From Firmicutes bacterium UBA3906 (GTDB taxonomy: Bacteria > Bacillota > Clostridia > Caldicoprobacterales > DTU083), in the NCBI GenBank assembly GCA_002391555.1, contig DGFG01000148.1, positions 7,903-13,943 of the forward strand: 6,041 bases of DNA, given 5' to 3'. Below are positions 1 to 4,979 of the stretch, in pieces. Position numbers and translations under genes: made by a program. How positions within the stretch are numbered: the first letter of the stretch is position 1; each line of letters begins with the position of its first letter. The notes under the pieces were generated by a model. It worked only from the letters and a program-made list of their open reading frames with translations, was not told the DNA's origin and ran no database searches.

Positions 1-177
1 ATGGGCGTATTAATAGATGACCTCTTAAGAAAGATGTCCAGTGAGAAAAACCATATCTGTATTGTAAAAAATAACGGAGGCAAGGTTGTTGGCATTGTGA
101 CCATGGAGGACATATTAGAAGAGCTCGTCGGAGAAATATGGGATGAAAATGACCTAGTAAAGGGGGAGCTAGTCTAA
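1..177 (+). CDS. CNNM/CBS-domain (CorC-like) membrane protein, C-terminal fragment
   Basis: These are the last 58 codons of a gene that begins outside the window; frame 1 is open from base 1 to TAA at 175-177. The ATG at base 1 is probably an internal methionine, because it aligns with Met281 of the complete paralogue just downstream. The visible part is the second CBS motif: a helix, the strand [17 protein letters not shown], then [20 protein letters not shown] pairs in this family bind nucleotides and gate the N-terminal CNNM (DUF21) membrane domain, which transports or regulates divalent cations. The protein ends right after the CBS domain, so it lacks the CorC_HlyC (transporter-associated) domain that the next gene has. 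It ends 1 nt before the next ATG, so the two genes are surely one operon. Family assignment is strong from paralogy; the true length is unknown. Confidence 0.85.
   Translation: MGVLIDDLLRKMSSEKNHICIVKNNGGKVVGIVTMEDILEELVGEIWDENDLVKGELV
161..168 (+). promoter_or_regulatory. Ribosome binding site of the downstream CNNM gene, inside the upstream gene
   Basis: AGGGGGAG lies 10 nt before the ATG at 179, inside the last codons of the upstream paralogue. With the 1-nt gap between the genes this supports translational coupling and supports ATG 179 as the start. Confidence 0.6.
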
Positions 178-178
178 T

Positions 179-1447
179 ATGAATATAGGACCTTATTTGG
201 GGATTTTGGTCTGTATTATCCTGTCTGCATTTTTTTCAGCCTCTGAGATATCTTATGCCTCGGCCAACAAGCTAAGACTTAAAAGCGCTAGCAAGGATGG
301 TAACAAGCGGGCCAAGACAGCCCTTTATATATCAGATAACTTTAACGAAGCCCTGTCTTCAATCCTAATTGGTAACAACCTGGTCAATATTGCTGCTTCT
401 TCTATAGCTACAGTTATAATTATAGACCTATTTGGAAACAAGGGGACTATTTTATCTACCCTTGTGATGACTGTAATTATCCTAATCTTTGGGGAAATAT
501 CACCAAAGACCATAGGCCGAAAAAGCTCTGATAAGTTTGTACTATTTGCAGCCTACCCAATAAGGCTTTTGATGCTAATCCTAAAGCCTGTACTTTGGCT
601 GGTAATGCTTGTAGTAAAGCTTTTCTCCAAGCTGTGGAAAAAGAGAGACCAAGACGATGAACTAACCGAAGAAGAAATAGTCTCTATAATTGAGAGTGTA
701 GAGGATGAGGGTATTATCGACGAGGATGCCTCAGACCTCTTGCAGTCAGCCTTAGAAATTTCAGACCTTTATGTAACTGATATACTGACCCCTAGGATAG
801 ACCTGGTAACAATAGATATCGAAGATGACATGGAGACCATACTAGATATTGTATTTAATTCGCCCTATTCAAGGCTACCTGTTTATGAGGGTACCATAGA
901 CAATATAATAGGGATACTCTATGTAAACCATCTACTAAAAATCCTAGCTGGTAATGGCGGGATAGACAAGGATGAACTAAGGGGCCTGCTTAGCAGTCCT
1001 GTCTTTATCCACCAGACCATGAGGGTAACAGAGGCCTTTAGCCTGCTTAACAATGGTCAATCTCAAATGGCCATAGTCACAGACGAATATGGGGGTACCA
1101 TGGGCTGTATTACCATAGAGGAAATCCTAGAAGAGCTGGTAGGGGAGATATGGGACGAGTATGATGAGGTGTACGATGATTTTATCGATCTTGGGGATAA
1201 CCGCTATGAGGTTAGTGGGGACCTGAGCATTAGGGATTTTGCTGATTACCTAGATATAGATGAGGACTATTTTGATAGCGACTACACCACAATTGGTGGC
1301 TGGACTGTAGACCTTTTCAATGGTCTGCCAAAGCTAAATGATGTAGTAGAGTATGACGACTTTACCATAAAGGTCTTAGAGCTAGGGTCTCTTAGGATAG
1401 AAAGGATACTAGTTGAACTTAAAAAGGATCCTAAAGACCTAGAATAG
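179..1447 (+). CDS. CNNM/CorC family transporter (hemolysin-related; CNNM, CBS pair, CorC_HlyC)
   Basis: Membrane protein of 422 residues, the usual length for the full family architecture. Residues 1-150 form the CNNM (DUF21) domain with hydrophobic segments near 4-24, 60-85, 91-112 and 121-150, and the conserved signatures FFSASE (18-23), GNNLVN (65-70) and GEISPK (105-110). An acidic connecting helix (160-196) leads to the TPRID motif (204-208). The CBS pair spans about 205-330, with SPYSRLPVYEG in the first and MAIVTDEYGGTMGCITIEE in the second. The CorC_HlyC domain (about 335-415) includes NRYEVSGDLSI and TTIGGWTVDLFNGLPK. The family is known to mediate Mg2+ (and sometimes Co2+) efflux or homeostasis in the cytoplasmic membrane; 'hemolysin' in databases is historical. 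Residues 325-370 are very rich in Asp/Glu. It is the last gene of its operon and is followed by a terminator 43 nt downstream. The transported ion cannot be read from sequence. Confidence 0.93.
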   Translation: MNIGPYLGILVCIILSAFFSASEISYASANKLRLKSASKDGNKRAKTALYISDNFNEALSSILIGNNLVNIAASSIATVIIIDLFGNKGTILSTLVMTVIILIFGEISPKTIGRKSSDKFVLFAAYPIRLLMLILKPVLWLVMLVVKLFSKLWKKRDQDDELTEEEIVSIIESVEDEGIIDEDASDLLQSALEISDLYVTDILTPRIDLVTIDIEDDMETILDIVFNSPYSRLPVYEGTIDNIIGILYVNHLLKILAGNGGIDKDELRGLLSSPVFIHQTMRVTEAFSLLNNGQSQMAIVTDEYGGTMGCITIEEILEELVGEIWDEYDEVYDDFIDLGDNRYEVSGDLSIRDFADYLDIDEDYFDSDYTTIGGWTVDLFNGLPKLNDVVEYDDFTIKVLELGSLRIERILVELKKDPKDLE

Positions 1448-1489
1448 GCTAAAGATCAATCAATAAAGATATAATATAAACAAATAAAA

Positions 1490-1530
1490 GGGCTAGCCTA
1501 TCTTATTTAGTCTTTAAGACAGGCTAGCCC
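1490..1530. terminator. Bidirectional rho-independent terminator between convergent genes
   Basis: GGGCTAGCCT (1490-1499) pairs perfectly with AGGCTAGCCC (1521-1530). After one A.C mismatch the stem continues with TCTTA (1501-1505) against TAAGA (1515-1519), leaving a 9-nt loop. The plus-strand flank is CTGCTTTTAGCTTTTATTT. The minus-strand flank reads TTTTATTTG. It can therefore end both the CNNM operon (+) and the small regulator gene (-), whose stop lies about 90 nt away. Confidence 0.85.
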
Positions 1531-1621
1531 CTGCTTTTAGCTTTTATTTCTTAGTTTACTATTTATCTATTGTTTTTTCTTATAGACTCTTAATATAAGC
1601 CATTGCCTTTTACTAATACCC

Positions 1622-1912
1622 TTACTTTGAGCTGGCTAAAAGGTCCCTTTGCATCTTTGACACTATCTTTCTTATGCTATCCTCTGAGAGGTGGTAGCTA
1701 GTAACAAGGTCTTTTACAGAAAGGCCCCTGCTGTATTGCCTATATATCTCAAGGTTTCGTTTTCTAATCAGCTGCCTTGTTCCATTGATCTCTCCCCAGC
1801 CTGCCCTAGCCCTATCCTTTTTTGGTATATATATCAGTTCACCCTGAATATAGTTTTGTAGCTCCTTTAGTAGTTTCTCGGGAAGCACATCCTTCCCATT
1901 TTTGTAACCCAA
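1622..1912 (-). CDS. CD3324/Mor-like small helix-turn-helix protein
   Basis: Protein of 96 residues with start TTG (1912-1910) and stop TAA (1624-1622). It begins MGYKNGKDVLPEKLLKELQ, continues with YIQGELIYIPKK (21-32) and a W-G-E/NGTR segment (39-46), and ends in a helix-turn-helix at about 63-85 (GLSVKDLVTSYHLSEDSIRKI). This layout matches the clostridial CD3324 family, related to the C-terminal DNA-binding part of the phage Mu Mor activator family. I infer a DNA-binding regulator; its targets are unknown. An in-frame TTG six codons upstream (1930) would give 102 residues, but the Shine-Dalgarno GGGGAGG lies at 1928-1922, inside those extra codons and 9 nt before TTG 1912. The family's usual MGYKN start also favours 1912. 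A -10-like TATAAT lies at 2008-2003. It is monocistronic and converges on the terminator at 1490-1530. Confidence 0.8.
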   Translation of the reverse strand: MGYKNGKDVLPEKLLKELQNYIQGELIYIPKKDRARAGWGEINGTRQLIRKRNLEIYRQYSRGLSVKDLVTSYHLSEDSIRKIVSKMQRDLLASSK

Positions 1913-1921
1913 TGATAACAA

Positions 1922-1928
1922 CCTCCCC
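1922..1928 (-). promoter_or_regulatory. Ribosome binding site fixing the TTG start of the CD3324-like gene
   Basis: GGGGAGG on the minus strand has 9 nt between it and TTG 1912-1910. The next in-frame TTG upstream (1930) overlaps this site and the one at 1921-1919 directly abuts it, so neither can use it. This decides the start. Confidence 0.7.
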
Positions 1929-2002
1929 AAAGCTTTTAAAGTTACCTGTACTATTAATAATATTTATCATCTGGGTCACCCCCCTTTCATAGTGTTTTTC
2001 CT

Positions 2003-2008
2003 ATTATA
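2003..2008 (-). promoter_or_regulatory. Possible -10 element for the CD3324-like gene
   Basis: TATAAT on the minus strand, 91-96 nt upstream of the TTG start. The only -35-like match is TTGTCC at 2034-2029 with a 20-nt spacer, which is too long for a good sigma-A promoter, so this may be weak, activator-dependent or not a promoter. The gene could instead be reached by read-through from the consensus promoter at 2240-2268. Confidence 0.3.
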
Positions 2009-2024
2009 AACAGACATAAAAATA

Positions 2025-2047
2025 CCGTGGACAATAACCACCCACGG
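2025..2047 (-). terminator. Second minus-strand hairpin, possible terminator or attenuator
   Basis: CCGTGG (2025-2030) and CCACGG (2042-2047) form a 6-bp stem with an 11-nt loop. On the minus strand it is followed by TATTTTTATG, a moderately U-rich tail; on the plus strand the flank is A-rich, so only the minus strand fits a terminator. It lies 17 nt beyond the hairpin at 2064-2087 and just upstream of the possible -10 for the CD3324-like gene. It may back up the first terminator or be part of a leader. Confidence 0.4.
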
Positions 2048-2063
2048 AATAAAATAATAATAA

Positions 2064-2087
2064 AGACACGATAAGCAAACCGTGCCC
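2064..2087 (-). terminator. Rho-independent terminator of the 13-codon transcript
   Basis: On the minus strand GGGCACGGU (2087-2079) pairs with AUCGUGUCU (2072-2064), nine pairs including three G.U, around a 6-nt loop. It is followed directly by TTATTATTATTTTATT. This is a plausible intrinsic terminator for RNA begun at the consensus promoter at 2240-2268. Confidence 0.5.
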
Positions 2088-2149
2088 AATTTCATACTGA
2101 CTTTACTTAGATAATCAAGCTGATGGTTATTAAGGATAGGGATATTAAA

Positions 2150-2191
2150 TTATTGGCCTAGGCCCTCCACATGTAATCTTATTCTAATCAT
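2150..2191 (-). CDS. Possible 13-residue peptide ORF (MIRIRLHVEGLGQ)
   Basis: ATG (2191-2189) to TAA (2152-2150). The Shine-Dalgarno AAAGGAG (2206-2200) is strong and sits at the usual 8-nt spacing, about 27 nt into the transcript predicted from the consensus promoter. The peptide is short and basic at its start, with no membrane segment and no recognised family. Its 3' end overlaps the 10-bp palindrome GGCCTAGGCC (2155-2164). It could be a regulatory leader peptide or a chance ORF. The promoter, Shine-Dalgarno and terminator around it are the main reasons to list it. Confidence 0.35.
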   Translation of the reverse strand: MIRIRLHVEGLGQ

Positions 2192-2239
2192 AATCCACAC
2201 TCCTTTCAGCTTTATTTAGGTCATAAAACCTATATTTGG

Positions 2240-2268
2240 ATTATAAACCTGTTAATCCTCCCTGTCAA
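2240..2268 (-). promoter_or_regulatory. Exact-consensus sigma-A promoter
   Basis: On the minus strand TTGACA (2268-2263) and TATAAT (2245-2240) are separated by exactly 17 bp, the ideal housekeeping promoter. The DNA upstream of the -35 (2269-2290) is A/T-rich, like an UP element. The first hexanucleotide-spaced start would be near 2233. Nothing but the 13-codon ORF follows within 300 nt, so its product is either that short transcript or the CD3324-like mRNA by read-through. Confidence 0.75.
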
Positions 2269-2294
2269 TATAAAGGAGAAAATTATAGAAGAGA

Positions 2295-2315
2295 AGGGAC
2301 CGATTAAGGGTCCCT
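2295..2315 (-). terminator. Strong hairpin, terminator-like on the minus strand
   Basis: AGGGACC (2295-2301) pairs with GGTCCCT (2309-2315), 7 bp with a 7-nt loop. Read on the minus strand it is followed by TCTCTTCTATAATTTT, which fits a weak intrinsic terminator upstream of the promoter at 2268. On the plus strand the flank is C-rich, not T-rich. No gene that it would terminate is visible on the minus strand between here and 2590. Confidence 0.4.
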
Positions 2316-2318
2316 CCC

Positions 2319-2340
2319 TGGTCTGCTATAGGGCAGACCA
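2319..2340. repeat. Perfect inverted repeat / hairpin
   Basis: TGGTCTGC (2319-2326) and GCAGACCA (2333-2340) form an 8-bp perfect stem with a 6-nt loop, 3 nt from the hairpin at 2295-2315. A third, weaker stem (ACTCC / GGAGT) lies at 2368-2385. TTAATC at 2351-2356 can pair with the loop sequence GATTAA at 2302-2307, so alternative folds are possible. Role unknown. Confidence 0.45.
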
Positions 2341-2385
2341 CCTTCCCAAGTTAATCAATTCATACCAACTCCTTTCCCTTGGAGT

Positions 2386-2590
2386 ATTGACCGGTCTAAG
2401 CCTATGATACAAAAAGGGGGCAAAAATGGCAAAGGAAAGAATATCTATAGCTATACTTTCCAAGCCTTTCAGCCAAAAAATTAAGTGAAAACAGGCCAAT
2501 ATCCCTTAAAAGCTAGCTCCTCCCCTTGTAGATAGGGAAAATCTATGTTTTAATTAAATTGATAGAGTATAAATATATGGAGGTAAGAAG
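2386..2590. other. Intergenic stretch upstream of the small membrane protein gene
   Basis: No convincing gene is seen here. It holds a 20-codon plus-strand ORF (2426-2488) after an AAAAAGGGGG sequence, too weak to call. It also has a weak hairpin TAGAT / ATCTA (about 2529-2545) and a poor promoter candidate (TTGTAG at 2526-2531, 17 bp, TTTAAT at 2549-2554) that could drive the gene at 2591. Confidence 0.35.
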
Positions 2591-2773
2591 ATGGGTGGTA
2601 TTGTAGGAGGTCTTGTCCTGGCATGGATACTTACCTGGTTTAGGGTAGACAATATTATCATAAACGGAGTCAATGAACTATTTGGACTTGAGATTACAAG
2701 GTCAGGTTATTATGTTATGTTTGCCCTCATTGGCTTGATAGTTAACCTCCTAAGGGGCAAGAGGGTTTATTAG
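2591..2773 (+). CDS. Small two-helix membrane protein of unknown function
   Basis: Protein of 60 residues. ATG 2591 is preceded by GGAGG (2579-2583) at 7-nt spacing. Residues 1-17 (glycine-rich, ending AWILTWF) and about 40-54 (YYVMFALIGLIVNLL) are hydrophobic and likely membrane-spanning. The loop between them (RVDNIIINGVNELFGLEITRSG) is amphipathic, and the C-terminus LRGKRVY is basic and probably cytoplasmic. No named family is recognised; the pattern resembles small uncharacterised membrane proteins of Firmicutes. The esterase gene follows on the same strand after 58 nt with no terminator between, so they may be cotranscribed. A real gene is likely from the good Shine-Dalgarno and the sensible membrane topology. 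Confidence 0.65.
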   Translation: MGGIVGGLVLAWILTWFRVDNIIINGVNELFGLEITRSGYYVMFALIGLIVNLLRGKRVY

Positions 2774-2817
2774 GGTACTTAAAGAGTTTTCGATACTAGA
2801 CACAAAGGATAAGACAT

Positions 2818-2823
2818 AAGGAG
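2818..2823 (+). promoter_or_regulatory. Ribosome binding site of the esterase gene
   Basis: AAGGAG lies 8 nt upstream of ATG 2832, which supports that start. Confidence 0.6.
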
Positions 2824-2831
2824 AGATATAT

Positions 2832-3602
2832 ATGGCACTTATAAATTGCGACTTTTACTCAGAGGCCTTAGGCCTTTCTACTAGTATGAAGGTCATATTA
2901 CCAGAGGAAGGCAGGCAGGACCCCAAGCAGGGATTTAGGGCCATGGATAAAAAATATCCAACCCTATACCTTTTACATGGCCTGTCTGATGACCATACCA
3001 TATGGCTACGCCGTACCAATATAGAAAGATATGTATCAAACAGGGGTATTGCAGTTGTTATGCCTGCAGTACACAGGAGCTTTTATACAGATATGGCCAA
3101 GGGGCTAAAATACTGGACCTTTGTTAGTCAGGAGCTAGTTGCCAAGGCCCGAACCTTTTTCCCCCTTTCAGATAAAAGGGAGGATAACTTTGTAGCTGGC
3201 CTTTCTATGGGAGGCTATGGCGCCTTTAAGCTTGCCCTAAGTCAGCCAGAGGCTTTTGCGGCTGCAGCTAGCCTGTCGGGAGCTGTGGATGTAGAGTCAA
3301 TAGCCTTGAAAAACACAGCCAATGTGGAGCTAGACCTTATCTTTGGAGGCATAGATGGGATAAGGGGCACAAAAAATGACCTCTTTTACCTAGCCGATAG
3401 CCTGGCAGGCTCCAAGGGACCAAAGCCAAGGCTATACCAATGCTGCGGTACAGAGGACTTTTTATATGAGGACAATATCAAGTTTAGAGACTATATAAAG
3501 GAATTAGGCCTTGACCTAACCTATGAAGAAGGCCCAGGTAGCCACGAATGGGGCTACTGGGATATGATGATACAAAGGGTCTTGGACTGGCTGACTAGAT
3601 AG
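2832..3602 (+). CDS. Alpha/beta-hydrolase esterase (EstA / esterase D-FrmB-like)
   Basis: Serine esterase of 256 residues, typical for the putative esterase (tributyrin esterase, S-formylglutathione hydrolase-like) family. The oxyanion-hole motif is LLHGLSDD (47-54). The nucleophile elbow is GLSMGG, with Ser125 followed by YGAFKLAL. The acid is probably Asp209 in [10 protein letters not shown], and the base is His238 in GSHEWGYWD. All triad residues are present in the usual order and spacing. No signal peptide or membrane segment is seen, so it is likely cytoplasmic. Relatives cleave short-chain acyl esters, including acetyl groups on sugars; the natural substrate here is unknown. Its last 8 bp overlap the convergent cyclase gene, and a terminator starts within its stop codon. 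The preceding small membrane protein gene may share its transcript. Confidence 0.9.
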   Translation: MALINCDFYSEALGLSTSMKVILPEEGRQDPKQGFRAMDKKYPTLYLLHGLSDDHTIWLRRTNIERYVSNRGIAVVMPAVHRSFYTDMAKGLKYWTFVSQELVAKARTFFPLSDKREDNFVAGLSMGGYGAFKLALSQPEAFAAAASLSGAVDVESIALKNTANVELDLIFGGIDGIRGTKNDLFYLADSLAGSKGPKPRLYQCCGTEDFLYEDNIKFRDYIKELGLDLTYEEGPGSHEWGYWDMMIQRVLDWLTR

Positions 3603-4974
3603 GCAAAGAGGCCCTTTGCCTTTTCTCCCTATACATTCGCTTGTCTGCTATGGCAAGCAGGCGGTTAGCTGACACTCCGCTATGGGGCTCATAGACTACG
3701 CATCCATGACTGGCAGATAGCTTGTAGGTCTTGTCGGTAGCCTTGTTATAGGCCTGCATCTTAGCTTCGATCCTCTGCCAGGCGGCCTCGGCCCCCTCCA
3801 TATTACAATCAGGGAATATTATTAAAAACTCGTCTCCGCCCATCCGGCTGACAATATCTCTAGGGCGGACAACTTCATTTATGCAGCCTACAAAATCTTT
3901 TATCATTTGGTCACCTAGACTGTGGCCATGGGTATCATTTGTTAGCTTTAGGCCAGTTAGGTCAGTAAAGATTAGGGCAAAGCTAAGGTTTTTCTTATCG
4001 GACTCCTTTATCAACTGATTTATATTGTAAATACCGACCCTTCTGTTGTATATACCTGTAAGGTGATCTACACGGCCTAGCCTTTCTATGGATTCAAATA
4101 GCCTCATATTTTCTATAATAATGCCAACAAAGTTACACAGTTCCTCTAGGGCTGAGAGCTGGTTTTCATTTATTTTGCTAAGCGTATAGATATTATCAAC
4201 TAGGGCACAGCCAATTACCTGGTTTTTTGCCCTTATCGGTAGCCACCAGCCAGATATATCATCAAAGGCCTGGGGTTTATTATCTAGCTTTGGTATCTTG
4301 GGGGTGTGGGAGATTGTAAGGGGTTTTCCCCTGGACTTGGCCCCGTATTGGTATATGATCTGCCCATGCTCGTCAAATATAAAGACGCAGGTCCGGTCAT
4401 AAAGGAAATACCTAGACACCTCGTTTACAAAGGTAATTACAAGCTTTTCAATGTTGTCCTTTGCCCTTAGGTCAACTAGGATCTTCATTATCCTGTTATG
4501 CAGGTCCCGCCGCCTTTTACTTTTATCCTTTTCCTTTATTATATAAAGACCGAGAGATACACTATTGCCATAGGCGTCAAGGGCCATTAAGACCTCATTG
4601 GACAAGGGTGACTCCCTAGTGATTTCTATAAAACCTATGAGCTGGTCCTTGTGCCTAAGGGGTACCGATATAATGGTCTGTCCTGGATTTTCGTGCTGGA
4701 TAGCTGTTAGCTTTTTCAGCAGCTCCGGGTCTAGCTGATACATGGGCAGGCTGTCATCACCCACCTGTACGCCAAGGTCCAGAATATAGTACTTTTCTTC
4801 GAATTCGTTGTAGTCATTTCGTAGGTATATACGCATGGGGGAGGGAACTAGCCTATGGACACTCCTGATAATAAAATAGCAAGCCTCATCAACCGAGCCT
4901 ACATCACTACTTAGTATCTTTTGAGCAAGCCGGACTCCTAGGGATGCAATATACTGCTTTGAATACTTGTCCAT
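3595..4974 (-). CDS. Diguanylate cyclase with two GAF-like domains (GAF-GAF-GGDEF)
   Basis: Protein of 459 residues with no membrane segment, so probably a cytoplasmic sensor enzyme making c-di-GMP from two GTP. Two GAF-like regions lie at about 15-147 and 165-292 (the latter with [21 protein letters not shown]), joined by a charged linker (148-160). The GGDEF domain (297-455) starts with [10 protein letters not shown]. It has the metal-binding Asp338 in TDLTGLK, Asn346 and Asp355 for guanine contact in [11 protein letters not shown], and an intact GGDEF signature at 379-383. RPRD (370-373) lies five residues before GGDEF, as in a classical product-inhibition I-site. All point to an active, feedback-controlled enzyme. 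The GAF ligands are unknown. The start ATG 4974-4972 has GGAG 9 nt upstream, inside the preceding gene, which ends 5 nt before it, so the two are an operon and probably translationally coupled. No terminator follows its stop. Confidence 0.92.
   Translation of the reverse strand: MDKYSKQYIASLGVRLAQKILSSDVGSVDEACYFIIRSVHRLVPSPMRIYLRNDYNEFEEKYYILDLGVQVGDDSLPMYQLDPELLKKLTAIQHENPGQTIISVPLRHKDQLIGFIEITRESPLSNEVLMALDAYGNSVSLGLYIIKEKDKSKRRRDLHNRIMKILVDLRAKDNIEKLVITFVNEVSRYFLYDRTCVFIFDEHGQIIYQYGAKSRGKPLTISHTPKIPKLDNKPQAFDDISGWWLPIRAKNQVIGCALVDNIYTLSKINENQLSALEELCNFVGIIIENMRLFESIERLGRVDHLTGIYNRRVGIYNINQLIKESDKKNLSFALIFTDLTGLKLTNDTHGHSLGDQMIKDFVGCINEVVRPRDIVSRMGGDEFLIIFPDCNMEGAEAAWQRIEAKMQAYNKATDKTYKLSASHGCVVYEPHSGVSANRLLAIADKRMYREKRQRASLPI
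3601..3625 (+). terminator. Rho-independent terminator of the esterase transcript
   Basis: AGGCAAAG (3601-3608) pairs with CTTTGCCT (3614-3621) around a 5-nt loop, and the sequence runs on as TTTTCTCC. The stem overlaps the esterase stop codon (TAG 3600-3602) and lies within the last codons of the convergent cyclase gene. On the minus strand the hairpin is followed by ATCTAGTCAGCC, not a U tract, so it should not stop the opposing operon. Confidence 0.75.
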
Positions 4975-4979
4975 TCAGA

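Larger units (their letters stand above)
2055..2233 (-). ncRNA. Candidate short transcript of about 180 nt (small mRNA, sRNA or leader)
   Basis: This unit is predicted from its parts: the consensus promoter at 2268-2240, a start expected near 2233, and the terminator at 2087-2064 with its U tail to about 2055. It begins with a small hairpin (TAGGT / ACCTA), contains a 13-codon ORF with a good Shine-Dalgarno, and has a possible long-range pairing of AAGCTGA (2212-2206) with TCAGCTT (2123-2117) that brackets the ORF. No Rfam-type family was recognised. It could stand alone, or be a 5' leader that controls read-through into the CD3324-like gene at 1912. Both ends are inferred and expression is untested. 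Confidence 0.4.

Noticed and set aside
325..513. 62-codon minus-strand ORF
   Set aside because: Lies wholly inside the CNNM gene, has no ribosome binding site or family resemblance, and is a shadow of the plus-strand coding frame.
1913..1930. Upstream TTG start (1930) giving a 102-residue CD3324-like protein
   Set aside because: The Shine-Dalgarno GGGGAGG lies inside those extra codons; the correct spacing and the family N-terminus MGYKN point to TTG 1912.
2118..2159. Mirror repeat CCAATAATT ... TTAATAACC
   Set aside because: Mirror symmetry in A/T-rich DNA does not form a hairpin and is easily produced by chance.
2280..2356. T-box-like leader on the minus strand (AGGTGGTCTGCC followed by a GGTCCCTT terminator)
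   Set aside because: The sequence lacks the required ACCGCG part of the T-box core, no stem I with specifier loop is visible upstream, and no aminoacyl-tRNA synthetase or amino acid gene follows.
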